Positions 52,397 to 61,500 of a stretch of 64,000 nt of DNA are shown one piece after another (position 1 is the stretch's first letter; every line of letters begins with the position of its first letter). Below the pieces are notes generated by a model. It was given only the letters and a program-made list of their open reading frames with translations, was not told where the DNA came from and made no database searches. Source of the stretch: [Pseudomonas] carboxydohydrogena (GTDB lineage: Bacteria > Pseudomonadota > Alphaproteobacteria > Rhizobiales > Xanthobacteraceae); contig NZ_CP113162.1 of assembly GCF_029030725.1 (NCBI RefSeq), positions 1,610,501-1,674,500 on the forward strand, read 5' to 3'. A program made the position numbers and the translations under genes.

Positions 52397-54169
52397 ATGC
52401 TTCTTTTCGTCCTGGCCTATCTCGGCGGCGTGCTGACCATCATCAGCCCCTGCATTCTTCCCGTTTTGCCGTTTGTGTTTGCGCGCGCCGACCGGCCGTT
52501 CCTCAAGAGCGGCCTGCCGATGCTGATCGGGATGGCGCTGACGTTTGCCGCCGTCGCGACGCTGGCGGCCGTGGCCGGTGGATGGGCGGTCGCCGCCAAT
52601 GAGTATGGCCGTATCGCGGCCCTGGTACTGCTGGCTTTGTTCGGCATCGCGCTGCTGTTTCCCGCTATCGCGGATCGCGCAACGCAGCCGCTGGTCGCAC
52701 TCGGCGGACGGCTGTCGCAGTCGGCGGACGGCTCGGGCGGCTTTCTGCCGTCGCTGCTGCTTGGTGTCGCGACGGGGCTATTGTGGGCGCCGTGCGCGGG
52801 GCCGGTGCTGGGATTGATCCTGACCGGCGCGGCGCTGCAAGGCGCGAATGTTCAGACGACGCTTCTGCTGCTGGCCTATGCGGCGGGTGCGGCGACATCT
52901 CTCGCGCTGGCGCTCCTGATCGGCGGGCGGGTGTTCACGGCGATGAAGCGTTCGCTCGGCGCGGGCGAATGGGTGCGGCGCGGCCTCGGCGCGCTGGTGC
53001 TGGTGGCGGTCGCCGCCATCGCGCTCGGTGTCGACACCAATTATCTCACCAATGTCTCGCTGGCGCAGACTTCGGCCGTCGAACAGGCGCTGATCGACAA
53101 ACTGCGCGGGCAGGACAACGCCGCGATGGCTCCCGCGGGCGGGACGATGCAGCCAAACCCATCCATGATGATGAAGGCGAATGCGCCGCAGGAAAGCGCC
53201 GGGGCATTGCCGGTGGAAGGTGAGCTTCCATCGCTCGACGGCGCGGTGGAATGGTTGAACTCGAAGCCGCTGACGGCGGAAGCCTTGCGCGGCAAGGTGG
53301 TGCTGGTCGATTTCTGGACCTATTCCTGCATCAACTGCCTGCGCACGATTCCCTATGTCCGCGCCTGGGCGGAGAAATACAAGGACGACGGTCTCGTGGT
53401 GATCGGCGTGCACACGCCGGAATTCGCCTTCGAGAAGCAGCCTGCCAATGTCAAAAAGGCGCTGGGCGATCTCAAGATCGGTTATCCCGTCGCGATCGAC
53501 AACAATTACAGCATCTGGCGCGCGTTCAATAACATGTACTGGCCCGCGCATTATTTCATCGACGCGCAGGGCCGTATCCGTCATCACCATTTCGGCGAGG
53601 GCGAGTACGCGAAATCCGAGGAGGTGATCCGCCAATTGCTGCGCGAGGCGGGAAAGAATGTTCCCGAGCAGCGGGTGGATGTGCGCGGCACTGGCGCGGA
53701 AGCGGCGCCCGACATGGCCAACGTCAAATCGCCCGAGACCTATCTCGGTTATGACCGCGCGGAGAACTTCATGTCGCCGGGCGGCGTGGCACGCGACGAG
53801 AGCCACGAATATGCGGAGGGCGTTCTGAAGCTAAACGACTGGTCGCTCGCGGGACGATGGACCGTCGATCCCGAAAACGCCGCGCTCGATGCGGCGGGCG
53901 GTGCGATCCGCTATCGCTTCCATGCCCGCGACCTGCATCTCGTGCTGGGGCCGGGAATGGACGGCAAGCCTGTCCGCTTCAAGGTGACGATCGATGGCGC
54001 GAGCCCCGGCGCGGATCATGGCATCGATACCGACGCCAACGGCGAAGGAACTGTGACAGGACAACGGCTTTACCAGTTGGTCCGGCAGCAGGGCGACGTA
54101 CGCGACCGGACCTTTGAAATCCAGTTCCTCGATCCCGGCGTGCAGGCTTTTGCCTTCACCTTTGGTTGA
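52397..54169 (+). CDS. dipZ: DipZ-type fusion: CcdA-like transporter, thioredoxin-like domain, C-terminal beta domain
   Basis: 590 residues in three parts. Residues 1-220 form a CcdA-like membrane domain whose reactive Cys are Cys19 (ISPCILPVLPF) and Cys133 (LWAPCAGPVLG). Residues about 270-420 form a TlpA-like thioredoxin domain with the CINC active site (Cys311, Cys314, in WTYSCINCLRTIP). Residues about 440-590 form a beta-rich domain (VKSPETYLGYDRAENF, FHARDLHLVLGPG) found in the DipZ group. Reducing power would pass from the cytoplasm through the CcdA part to the periplasmic domain. Partner proteins are not evident here. Confidence 0.9.
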   Translation: MLLFVLAYLGGVLTIISPCILPVLPFVFARADRPFLKSGLPMLIGMALTFAAVATLAAVAGGWAVAANEYGRIAALVLLALFGIALLFPAIADRATQPLVALGGRLSQSADGSGGFLPSLLLGVATGLLWAPCAGPVLGLILTGAALQGANVQTTLLLLAYAAGAATSLALALLIGGRVFTAMKRSLGAGEWVRRGLGALVLVAVAAIALGVDTNYLTNVSLAQTSAVEQALIDKLRGQDNAAMAPAGGTMQPNPSMMMKANAPQESAGALPVEGELPSLDGAVEWLNSKPLTAEALRGKVVLVDFWTYSCINCLRTIPYVRAWAEKYKDDGLVVIGVHTPEFAFEKQPANVKKALGDLKIGYPVAIDNNYSIWRAFNNMYWPAHYFIDAQGRIRHHHFGEGEYAKSEEVIRQLLREAGKNVPEQRVDVRGTGAEAAPDMANVKSPETYLGYDRAENFMSPGGVARDESHEYAEGVLKLNDWSLAGRWTVDPENAALDAAGGAIRYRFHARDLHLVLGPGMDGKPVRFKVTIDGASPGADHGIDTDANGEGTVTGQRLYQLVRQQGDVRDRTFEIQFLDPGVQAFAFTFG

Positions 54170-54340
54170 AGGCGGAATCGCCTTTTCTGTCCTGATTTTA
54201 ACGATCCGGGCAATGAGAGCCGCCGAAACGCGGCCTGAACGTCGCAATCCGGCTTAAGTCCTTGTTTTCGGACCCTCCAGCGCCTAGGTTCGGAGCCAAT
54301 TGGCCGGCTCAGCCGGCAAAGCGTTCAGGTGGAGGACACT

Positions 54341-54580
54341 ATGGGTTCGATGAGCATTTGGCACTGGATCGTCGTCATCGGCGTGGTCCTTCTGTTGTTC
54401 GGTCGCGGCAAGATTTCCGACCTGATGGGCGACGTTGCGCAGGGCATCAAGGCCTTCAAGAAGGGCATGGCTGACGACGACAAGCCGGCCGAGAAGTCCG
54501 AGCCGGTGAAGACCATCGACAGCACCACGACGCCGCAGGCGAACGCGCAGCGCCACGATGTCGGCAGCAACGCCGTCTGA
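54341..54580 (+). CDS. tatA: Twin-arginine translocase subunit TatA
   Basis: 79 residues from ATG 54341 ([21 protein letters not shown]). A short N-terminal membrane helix, the [24 protein letters not shown] hinge and amphipathic helix, then a polar tail define TatA. It forms the size-adapting pore for folded proteins with RR signals. GGAGG lies a few bases upstream. First gene of tatABC. The sulfite oxidase at 31.4 kb is a probable substrate. Confidence 0.96.
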   Translation: MGSMSIWHWIVVIGVVLLLFGRGKISDLMGDVAQGIKAFKKGMADDDKPAEKSEPVKTIDSTTTPQANAQRHDVGSNAV

Positions 54581-54638
54581 GCGACGCCGGACTTACATCG
54601 CGACAGCGAAGCGGCGCTCACGCGAAGCGGAATGATTC

Positions 54639-55094
54639 ATGTTCGACATCGGGTGGAGTGAACTGGTCGTCATCGGCGTGGTCGCGCTGATCGCCATCGG
54701 TCCGAAAGAACTGCCCGGCGTATTGCGCATGATCGGGCAGTGGGTCGGCAAGGCCCGGCGCATGGCGTCCGACTTCCAGGGCCAGTTCAACGAGGCGATG
54801 CGCGAAGCCGAAATGGCCGACATCAAGAAGTCGTTCGACGACATCAGCGCCGCGTCGCGCGACCTGCACCCGACGAAATTGCTGGCCTCGCTGGAAGAAC
54901 ACGCCCGCGAGCGCGAACAGGAAGAGCAGCGCTCCGCGCAAGCCACCTCCGATACGCCTGCCGCGGACATGCCGCCCATAGATACGGCTTCCGCCTCCGA
55001 ACCTGCCGCGACCCCTGTTGAGGGACAGGCATCCGCTCTGATGAAAGAGACCCCAGACGCGCCGCCCACCGCGCCGGAATCCAAAGCCTCATGA
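54639..55094 (+). CDS. tatB: Twin-arginine translocase subunit TatB
   Basis: 151 residues. [41 protein letters not shown] gives the TatB membrane helix, the conserved GPKELP hinge and the amphipathic helix. A coiled region ([25 protein letters not shown]) and a long Pro/Glu/Ala tail follow. TatB recognises signal peptides with TatC. Its stop overlaps the tatC start as ATGA. Confidence 0.96.
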   Translation: MFDIGWSELVVIGVVALIAIGPKELPGVLRMIGQWVGKARRMASDFQGQFNEAMREAEMADIKKSFDDISAASRDLHPTKLLASLEEHAREREQEEQRSAQATSDTPAADMPPIDTASASEPAATPVEGQASALMKETPDAPPTAPESKAS

Positions 55095-55918
55095 GCGCCG
55101 ACGAGATCGAAGCCAGCAAGGCGCCTTTGATGGAGCACCTGATCGAGCTGCGTTCGCGGCTCATCAAGGCGCTGCTCGGCTTCGCCCTCGCTTTCATCCT
55201 GTGCTTCGTGTTCGCCAAGCAGATCTACAACGTGCTGGTGTGGCCGTTCGTGTGGGTCGCAGGGCCGGAGAATTCAAAGTTCATCTACACCGCGCTGCTG
55301 GAATATTTCATCACCCAGCTCAAGCTCGCGCTGTTCGGTGCGGGGTTCATCTCGTTTCCGATCGTGGCGACGCAGATTTACAAATTCGTCGCGCCCGGTC
55401 TCTACAAGCACGAGCGCGGCGCGTTCCTGCCATACCTGATCGCGACCCCGATCTTCTTCATACTCGGCGCACTGCTGGTCTATTTCCTCGTGCTGCCGAT
55501 GCTGATCCGCTTCTCGCTCGGCATGCAGCAGATGGGCGGCGCGGAGACGGCGCAGATCGCGCTCCTCCCCAAGGTCGGCGAATATTTGTCGCTGATGATG
55601 TCGCTGGTGTTCGCCTTCGGTGTCGCGTTCCAGTTGCCGGTGGTGCTGACGCTGCTCGGGCGGATCGGCGTGCTGACGGCGGCGCAACTGCGGAGCAAGC
55701 GGCGGTATTTCATCGTCGTCGCGTTCATCATCGCGGCGGTGCTGACGCCCCCCGACGTCATCAGCCAGGCTTCGCTCGCGCTGCCGCTTCTGATCCTCTA
55801 CGAAGGCTCGATTATCGCGGTCTCCATCGTCGAGAAGAACGCGGCGAAGCGAAAGGCGGCCCAGACGCCGCCGGAAACGCCGTCCGAGACGCCGCCAGCG
55901 CTGCCGCCGGCGGAATAA
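55091..55918 (+). CDS. tatC: Twin-arginine translocase subunit TatC
   Basis: 275 residues, six membrane segments. Signatures are [20 protein letters not shown] (N-terminal signal-binding region), [20 protein letters not shown] and [19 protein letters not shown], and [24 protein letters not shown]. It is the core receptor of the Tat system. A charged Pro/Glu tail extends beyond the last helix. Confidence 0.97.
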   Translation: MSADEIEASKAPLMEHLIELRSRLIKALLGFALAFILCFVFAKQIYNVLVWPFVWVAGPENSKFIYTALLEYFITQLKLALFGAGFISFPIVATQIYKFVAPGLYKHERGAFLPYLIATPIFFILGALLVYFLVLPMLIRFSLGMQQMGGAETAQIALLPKVGEYLSLMMSLVFAFGVAFQLPVVLTLLGRIGVLTAAQLRSKRRYFIVVAFIIAAVLTPPDVISQASLALPLLILYEGSIIAVSIVEKNAAKRKAAQTPPETPSETPPALPPAE

Positions 55919-56049
55919 GACCCGGCCTGTCTGCTTTGCTATTCTTGCGGAAACCCCTGCGATTCGGGCTTCCGCACGCCGCCGAGTTGTTCTAACCCCA
56001 CCGTATTCTGACAGCCGCGGCCACTTCCGGCCCGCGACGGATATCCGCC

Positions 56050-57510
56050 ATGCATGACATTCGATCCATTCGCGACAACCCCGCCGCCTTTGATGCGGCC
56101 CTGAAGCGCCGGGGCCTTGAGCCGTTGTCGGCCTCATTGCTCGCGATTGACGAGAAGCGGCGCGGCGCCATTCAGGAATCCGAGCAGGCGCAGGCGCGGC
56201 GGAATGCAGCCTCCAAGGAAATCGGCGAGGCGAAGAAAAACAAGGATAGCGCGCGCGCCGACGCGCTGATGGCCGAGGTTGCAACCCTCAAGGCGAAACT
56301 CCCGGAACTGGAAGCTGCCGCCAAGGGTTTCGAGGACGAGCTGAAAACCGCGCTCGCGCAGATTCCGAACCTGCCGCTCGACGAGGTGCCCGATGGCGCC
56401 GACGAACACGGCAACGTCCAGCATCACATCTATGGCGCGGCGCGCAGCTATTCCTTCAAACCGCAGGAGCATGTCGCGCTTGGCGAAGGCCTCGGCTTCA
56501 TGGATTTCGAGACGGCGGCGAAACTGTCCGGCGCGCGCTTTGTTGTTTTGAAGAAGGGACTGGCGCGGCTGGAACGGGCCATCGGCCAGTTCTTCCTCGA
56601 CGTGCATACCGGCGAGCATGGCTACACCGAAGTCAATCCGCCGCTCTTGGTGCGCGACGATGCGATGTTCGGCACGGCACAGTTGCCGAAGTTTCGGGAG
56701 GATCAGTTCGAGGCGACCAGACAGCTTTCGTTGGAAGAGAAGAAACCTGAGCTAGAAGAAATGATCGGTTTTTTCTTTGAAAAAACATCTCTTCTAGATC
56801 TGCAAATGTTGACCGATGAAGAGAAGCGGCAGCGGAAAGAGCATTTAGTTTCAGAGTTCAATGAGCGGATTGGTAAGTTAAGGACGGAGCAAACTCATTG
56901 GCTCATCCCCACCGCCGAGGTGCCGCTGACCAACCTTGTCCGCGAATCCATTCTCGACGAAAAAGAACTGCCGATGCGGCTCACCGCGCTGACGCCGTGT
57001 TTCCGCGCGGAAGCGGGAGCTGCGGGGCGCGATACGCGCGGCATGATCCGCCAGCATCAGTTTACCAAGGTTGAACTGGTCTCGATCACCACGCCCGAAG
57101 AATCGAAGAACGAGCACGAGCGCATGCTGGCGTGCGCGGAAGAAGTGCTGAAGCGTCTCGGCCTGCATTATCGCGTGATGACGCTGTGCACCGGCGACAT
57201 GGGCTTCGCCTCGCAGAAGACCTACGACATTGAAGTGTGGATGCCGGGGCAGGGTGAGGGCGGTATGTTCCGCGAAATCTCGTCCTGCTCGGTATGCGGC
57301 GATTTTCAGGCCCGGCGCATGGATGCGCGCTATCGCGGCGCGGACAACAAGCCGCGCTTCGTGCACACGCTGAATGGTTCGGGCACGGCGGTCGGCCGTG
57401 CGCTGATCGCGGTGATGGAAACCTGGCAGCAGGAGGATGGCTCGATCGCGGTGCCGGACGTGCTGCAACCTTACATGGGCGGTCTGAAAGTGATCGCGAA
57501 GGACAATTGA
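56050..57510 (+). CDS. serS: Serine--tRNA ligase, with an unusual A+T-rich insert in the catalytic domain
   Basis: 486 residues, longer than the usual bacterial 420-450. It charges tRNA-Ser and tRNA-Sec. The N-terminal coiled-coil arm spans about 25-105. The class II core has [25 protein letters not shown] (motif 1 region), [24 protein letters not shown] (motif 2, about 315-338) and [18 protein letters not shown] (motif 3, about 441-458). Between DQF220 and LIPTAEV285 lies a 64-residue charged segment (bases 56710-56901) with codons and base composition unlike the rest; close relatives from memory have roughly 20 residues there. The core motifs are intact, so the enzyme should work. Confidence 0.95.
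   Translation: MHDIRSIRDNPAAFDAALKRRGLEPLSASLLAIDEKRRGAIQESEQAQARRNAASKEIGEAKKNKDSARADALMAEVATLKAKLPELEAAAKGFEDELKTALAQIPNLPLDEVPDGADEHGNVQHHIYGAARSYSFKPQEHVALGEGLGFMDFETAAKLSGARFVVLKKGLARLERAIGQFFLDVHTGEHGYTEVNPPLLVRDDAMFGTAQLPKFREDQFEATRQLSLEEKKPELEEMIGFFFEKTSLLDLQMLTDEEKRQRKEHLVSEFNERIGKLRTEQTHWLIPTAEVPLTNLVRESILDEKELPMRLTALTPCFRAEAGAAGRDTRGMIRQHQFTKVELVSITTPEESKNEHERMLACAEEVLKRLGLHYRVMTLCTGDMGFASQKTYDIEVWMPGQGEGGMFREISSCSVCGDFQARRMDARYRGADNKPRFVHTLNGSGTAVGRALIAVMETWQQEDGSIAVPDVLQPYMGGLKVIAKDN
56710..56901 (+). other. A+T-rich in-frame segment inside serS
   Basis: Within this segment the block 56761-56820 is about 33% G+C and 56821-56880 about 45%, against roughly 60-65% in flanking serS. 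Codons such as CTA, TTA, AGA, TCT, ACT and GGT, which are rare nearby, cluster here. The encoded residues 221-284 are highly charged and look helical ([20 protein letters not shown]). No stop or frameshift is present. Confidence 0.8.
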
Positions 57511-57514
57511 GACG

Positions 57515-58279
57515 ATGCGCATTCTCTGCACCAACGACGACGGCATCCATTCTCCGGGCATTGCGATCAACGAGCAGATCGCGCGGCAATTGTCGGACGA
57601 TGTCTGGATCGTGGCGCCCGAACTCGATCAGTCGGGCGTGTCGCATTCGCTGTCTCTGAACGATCCCTTGCGCCTGCGCGAGATTGATGACCGTCATTTC
57701 GCCGTGCGCGGCACGCCGACCGATTGCGTCATCATGGGCTCGCGCCATGTTATGCCGCATTGGCCGGACCTTGTGATCTCAGGTGTCAACCGGGGCCGTA
57801 ACGTCGCCGAGGATGTCGTCTATTCCGGCACCATCGCGGGCGCGCTGGAAGGCACCATTCTCGGTCTGCCCTCGTTCGCGCTCTCGCAGGCGTTCGAGGG
57901 CGGCGAGAACCGCGAGCGGCCGCCGTGGGATGTTGCGTTGAAGTTCGGCGCTGACATCATCCGCAAGGTGATGAAGCTCGGCGTGCCGCGCGACACCGTC
58001 ATCAATATCAACTTCCCGCCATGCGCGCCGGACGAGGTGCGCGGCATTGCCGTGGCGCGCCAGGGCAAACGCAATCAGGGCTTCCTGCGGATTGATGGGC
58101 GTCAGGACGGTCGCGGCAATCCGTATTACTGGATCGGCTTTCAGGCGTTCGAGAAAATCGATCCGCCGGCCGAGGGCACGGACCTGTTCGCGCTCGACGC
58201 CCACTACGTCACGGTAACGCCGCTGCGGCTCGACCGCACCGACGTTGCGTTCTCGGAAGAATTGAAGACGTTGTTCTGA
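57515..58279 (+). CDS. surE: 5'/3'-nucleotidase SurE
   Basis: 254 residues. SurE is a metal-dependent phosphatase of nucleoside monophosphates linked to stress survival. The metal site is visible in MRILCTNDDGIHSPG (Asp8-Asp9 region, Ser) and SGVNRGRNVAEDVVYSGTIAGALEG. It lies four bases after serS and ahead of pcm, the known serS-surE-pcm-nlpD order. Confidence 0.96.
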   Translation: MRILCTNDDGIHSPGIAINEQIARQLSDDVWIVAPELDQSGVSHSLSLNDPLRLREIDDRHFAVRGTPTDCVIMGSRHVMPHWPDLVISGVNRGRNVAEDVVYSGTIAGALEGTILGLPSFALSQAFEGGENRERPPWDVALKFGADIIRKVMKLGVPRDTVININFPPCAPDEVRGIAVARQGKRNQGFLRIDGRQDGRGNPYYWIGFQAFEKIDPPAEGTDLFALDAHYVTVTPLRLDRTDVAFSEELKTLF

Positions 58280-58281
58280 AG

Positions 58282-58659
58282 TTACGCGGCTTCGCCGCGC
58301 AGCGTGATCTCGATCATCTTCGCCAGCGTTTCCATCTGGAAGGGCTTCTGAAGCGCGGGGCGGTCGCGGAATTTTTCCGGCAATCCCTGCACGCCGTAGC
58401 CGGTGGCGAAGACGAATGGGCGATTGCGCATCTGCACGGCTTCGGCGACCGGGGAGATCACCTTGCCGTTGACGTTGACGTCGAGAATGGCGATGTCGAA
58501 ATTGGTGCACTGAACGAGACGTACGGCTTCATCGATATCGCCTGCCTCGGCGGCGACATGATAGCCGAGTTCCTCGAGCATGTCGGAGACCATCATCCTG
58601 ATCATGACCTCGTCTTCGACCAGGAACACCGATCGCCGCCGTTCGCCGTTGCTCGCCAT
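58282..58659 (-). CDS. Single-domain response regulator
   Basis: 125 residues from ATG 58659 (MASNGERRRSVFLVEDEVMI), with GGGGA upstream; ATG 58704 is less supported. A lone receiver domain: acidic pocket Glu15-Asp16, phospho-acceptor Asp60 in IAILDVNVNG, Thr86 in FATGYG and Lys105 in LQKPFQ. No output domain and no histidine kinase nearby, so the partner is unknown. It is inserted on the opposite strand between surE and pcm, with only two bases to the surE stop. Confidence 0.9.
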   Translation of the reverse strand: MASNGERRRSVFLVEDEVMIRMMVSDMLEELGYHVAAEAGDIDEAVRLVQCTNFDIAILDVNVNGKVISPVAEAVQMRNRPFVFATGYGVQGLPEKFRDRPALQKPFQMETLAKMIEITLRGEAA

Positions 58660-58798
58660 TCGATCCCCAACTGCCGGATAGGCTTGATCCGCGGGCTGGA
58701 TCATAAGAGGGTTTCAGGCGTTCGTCACCTGTTCTTGTTCCCGGTGAATGGACGGAAAACAGGCAAAACCAAATAGTCGAGAGAATCCGATATAACCT

Positions 58799-59473
58799 AT
58801 GTTTATCGGATGGCAGATGATGGCAGCGTCAGGGCAATCGGGGCGGGAAAAGCTCAATTTTCAACTGACCTTGCGGCGGCGCGGGATCAGTGACCAGACG
58901 GTGCTGCGGGCGCTTGAAGAGGTGCCGCGCGATCTCTTCGTGGATACCCGCGACAGGGAATATGCGTATGCCGACACCGCGCTCGGCATCGCCTGCGGCC
59001 AGACTATCAGCCAGCCCTACGTCGTCGCCTATATGACCGAGCAATTGCGGACGCATCCGCGGCATCGGGCGCTCGAGATCGGTACCGGCTCCGGCTATCA
59101 GGCGGCGGTGCTGTCGCGCCTGTGCCGGATCGTCGTGACCATGGAACGCTATCGCACGCTGGTGGATGCGGCACGGCGCCGCTTCGCCTCGCTCGGCTAC
59201 GACAATATCGAAGTCGTGTTCGGCGATGGATATGACCTGCCGGATACGCAAGGCACCTTCGACCGCATCCTCGTGACGGCGGCGATGGACGACATTCCGG
59301 ACTCGTTGACGGAGCGGCTGGAGCCGGGCGGCATTCTGATCGCGCCGGTCGGTCCGCAGAATGGCGCGCAGCAACTCGTGCGGCTGCGCAAGACCGAGGC
59401 GGGGCTCGTGCGCGATGATCTGATCCCGGTGCGCTTCGTCCCCGCGCTCAGGGGACTTGCGAAAGAGCTGTGA
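58799..59473 (+). CDS. pcm: Protein-L-isoaspartate O-methyltransferase
   Basis: 224 residues from ATG 58799; ATG 58817 or 58820 are alternative starts. Pcm methylates isoaspartyl residues so that damaged proteins can be repaired. Motifs are [16 protein letters not shown] and the SAM-binding [18 protein letters not shown], then [21 protein letters not shown]. It belongs to the surE-pcm-nlpD group; rpoS, its neighbour in gammaproteobacteria, is absent as expected in alphaproteobacteria. Confidence 0.95.
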   Translation: MFIGWQMMAASGQSGREKLNFQLTLRRRGISDQTVLRALEEVPRDLFVDTRDREYAYADTALGIACGQTISQPYVVAYMTEQLRTHPRHRALEIGTGSGYQAAVLSRLCRIVVTMERYRTLVDAARRRFASLGYDNIEVVFGDGYDLPDTQGTFDRILVTAAMDDIPDSLTERLEPGGILIAPVGPQNGAQQLVRLRKTEAGLVRDDLIPVRFVPALRGLAKEL

Positions 59474-59617
59474 GGCGGGAACCCGGCTTGCTACGAAAAT
59501 AGTAACCATAAATTCCCGCTACCCCTTTGTGTTCAAGGGCATGCGCGATGCTTAAAGGGTTATTTACTGCGCGGATGTTTACTCAATTTAGTGCCAGTTG
59601 CGTACCAGTGAGTAACC

Positions 59618-60922
59618 ATGTCCCGTCTTCTCGATTTGTTAGGCGCGCGCCGCGCTCCGTCTCTTGCGGTGATGGCGCTGGTCTCCGTCAGCTTTGGCGG
59701 ATGTAGCGCGGATTACGACTCGCGCTTCTCGGACAACTCCTTACAGAATCCTTTCGCCTCGCAGCGGTCTGAAACGACCGGTTCGGTGCGCCAGAACAAT
59801 TACGCCCAGCGCGAGTTGCCGCAATATTCGCGCCCGGCGACGGCCCCCGTGGTGTCGGCCCCGCTGTCGTATCCGGTGGCCCAGGGTACGTCGGGCGGCG
59901 GACGCGGGATGTCGTCCTATGCGCCGCCAGCCTCGAACCCGATCGAACACACCGGCAGCGTGACGCCGCGTGAAGGCGGGATGAAGATCATCGTCGGCAC
60001 CAGCGACACCATCGAAGGGCTCGCGCGCCGCTATAATGTTTCGACCGCCGAGATCATGCGCGCGAACGGCTATCGTGGCCCACGGGCGCTTTCGCCCGGA
60101 CAGTCGCTCATCATTCCGAGGCATGCCGCTCGCGCGGAAGCGCCGGCTCTCTCGCATGCGCCCGCGACCCGCGCGGCCGCGATGCCATCGAGCGTGCACG
60201 TCGCCGCTGCGGGCGACACGTTGATGAACATCTCGCGCCGCAATCACATCTCGGTCCAGGAACTGGCGCGGGCGAACAATCTCCCGGTCACGGCGCAGAT
60301 CAAGATCGGCGATCGCATCACCGTTCCATCGTCGTCGAAGACGCTGGCTGTCGCGCAACCGGCGCCGCAGGCTGTTCGTCCTGCCGTGGCGGCGGCCCCG
60401 CAGTCGTCGCCCGTCGCGACGAAGCCCGTGGTAACTGCCGCCGCCGAGCCGGTGCAGAAGGCGCGGATGGCGACCGAGACCAAGGAAATCGAACAGGCTC
60501 ATGCCCAGTCCCCGGTGAAGACCGCCGAGGCCACCAATGCGTTGCCGACCTTCCGCTGGCCGGTGCGTGGCCGTGTGATCGCCGGCTACGGCGCCAAGAC
60601 CAACGGCAAGCAGAATGACGGCATCAATGTTGCGGTGCCGGAGGGCACACCCGTCAAGGCGGCGGAAGATGGGGTCGTCGCTTATGCGGGCAACGAACTC
60701 AAGGGATATGGCAATCTTGTCCTGGTGCGGCACGCCAACGGCTATGTCACCGCGTATGCCCACGCGAGTGAGCTGGAGGTCAAGCGCGGAGATACCATCA
60801 AGCGCGGCCAGGTGATTGCCAAATCCGGTCAGACGGGAGATGTGGGGTCTCCGCAGCTCCACTTCGAGATCCGAAAAGGATCTTCACCCGTCGACCCGCT
60901 TCAATTCCTCAACGGCGCCTGA
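59618..60922 (+). CDS. nlpD: LysM/M23-domain lipoprotein, degenerate (NlpD/DipM-like)
   Basis: 434 residues. A lipobox-type signal (SVSFGGCSADYD; lipidated Cys about residue 29) suggests outer-membrane anchoring. Two LysM domains follow at about 125-168 and 190-236 (VHVAAAGDTLMNISRRN), then an Ala/Pro linker and an M23 (LytM) domain at about 310-430. The M23 zinc ligands look lost: NDGINVAV replaces the HxGxD site and QLHFEIR replaces HxH. This fits NlpD, EnvC or DipM type proteins that activate amidases rather than cut glycans themselves. A strong terminator follows. Confidence 0.9.
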   Translation: MSRLLDLLGARRAPSLAVMALVSVSFGGCSADYDSRFSDNSLQNPFASQRSETTGSVRQNNYAQRELPQYSRPATAPVVSAPLSYPVAQGTSGGGRGMSSYAPPASNPIEHTGSVTPREGGMKIIVGTSDTIEGLARRYNVSTAEIMRANGYRGPRALSPGQSLIIPRHAARAEAPALSHAPATRAAAMPSSVHVAAAGDTLMNISRRNHISVQELARANNLPVTAQIKIGDRITVPSSSKTLAVAQPAPQAVRPAVAAAPQSSPVATKPVVTAAAEPVQKARMATETKEIEQAHAQSPVKTAEATNALPTFRWPVRGRVIAGYGAKTNGKQNDGINVAVPEGTPVKAAEDGVVAYAGNELKGYGNLVLVRHANGYVTAYAHASELEVKRGDTIKRGQVIAKSGQTGDVGSPQLHFEIRKGSSPVDPLQFLNGA

Positions 60923-60949
60923 TCGACGCCGTTCTTTCTCGACTTCATG

Positions 60950-60988
60950 AAAAGGTGACGCACCCTCCGGATGCGTCACCTTTTCTTC
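60950..60988 (+). terminator. Rho-independent terminator after nlpD
   Basis: A perfect 13-bp stem AAAAGGTGACGCA (60950-60962) / TGCGTCACCTTTT (60972-60984) with a 9-base loop, then CTTC. It closes the surE-pcm-nlpD group. Confidence 0.85.
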
Positions 60989-61171
60989 ACCGCCCGCCTG
61001 TATATCGGCTGCCATCATCGGACATGCCCCGGCAATGGGGTGAGGGATGCCGGCGCCTGGCGTGATTCAACGACAGTGTTGCCAATCTTCCCGGTCTGGG
61101 ATTTATTTCGCTCCGCTCGGAACGAGTTCCGGCAGGCGCGCTTGTTGCGCCTGTTGGTTGAGGAAAATGTC

Positions 61172-61411
61172 ATGCGTATCGTGGCTTTGCTCATTCTGGC
61201 TGCGGCGTTTGCCGCGCCTGCGTCCGCTGAACCGACCTTTCTGAAACGCGAACCGCTGGTTCTTCCGCCCTATGTCTCGGTACTCGTCGATACCAAGACG
61301 TGCGGTGCCGGCATGGTGATGCGTGTCAGGGGCGCGATCGCGGGGCGGGAACGCCAGCGCACCTGCGTGCCGATGGGGCCGACCCAGGCCCGCAACGGCG
61401 ACCTGCTGTAG
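61172..61411 (+). CDS. Small secreted protein of unknown function
   Basis: 79 residues from ATG 61172 (MRIVALLILAAAFAAPASAEP), preceded by GAGGA at proper spacing. The first 19 residues are a clear Sec signal peptide. The mature part (TFLKREPLVLPPYVSVLVD) has two Cys (KTCGAGMVMRV and RTCVPMG) that could form a disulfide, and conserved-looking basic residues. I do not recognise a characterised family. The frame continues upstream but without signs of coding. Confidence 0.65.
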   Translation: MRIVALLILAAAFAAPASAEPTFLKREPLVLPPYVSVLVDTKTCGAGMVMRVRGAIAGRERQRTCVPMGPTQARNGDLL

Positions 61412-61435
61412 AGGCAGGCTTTCTTCTGATTTGTC

Positions 61436-61463
61436 AGCCCCGGAGCGCGATCCGCTCCGGGCT
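61436..61463. terminator. Hairpin between two convergent genes
   Basis: AGCCCCGGAGCG (61436-61447) pairs with CGCTCCGGGCT (61453-61463) with one bulge and a 5-base loop. It lies between converging genes and may end both transcripts, although there is no long U-run. Confidence 0.5.
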
Positions 61464-61500
61464 CTGTAAACGTCACTCTCGAAAAATCACTCGTTTCAGC

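Noticed and set aside
56050-57510. Frameshift or pseudogene in serS
   Set aside because: The odd segment keeps the frame, has no stop codon, and motifs 2 and 3 downstream are intact.
58705-58798. rpoS-type gene in the surE-pcm-nlpD cluster
   Set aside because: No sigma factor is encoded; the only extra gene is a receiver-only response regulator.
59501-59619. Direct repeats AGTAACCAT before and at the nlpD start as CtrA sites
   Set aside because: They lack the TTAA-N7-TTAA form, and the second copy overlaps the start codon itself.
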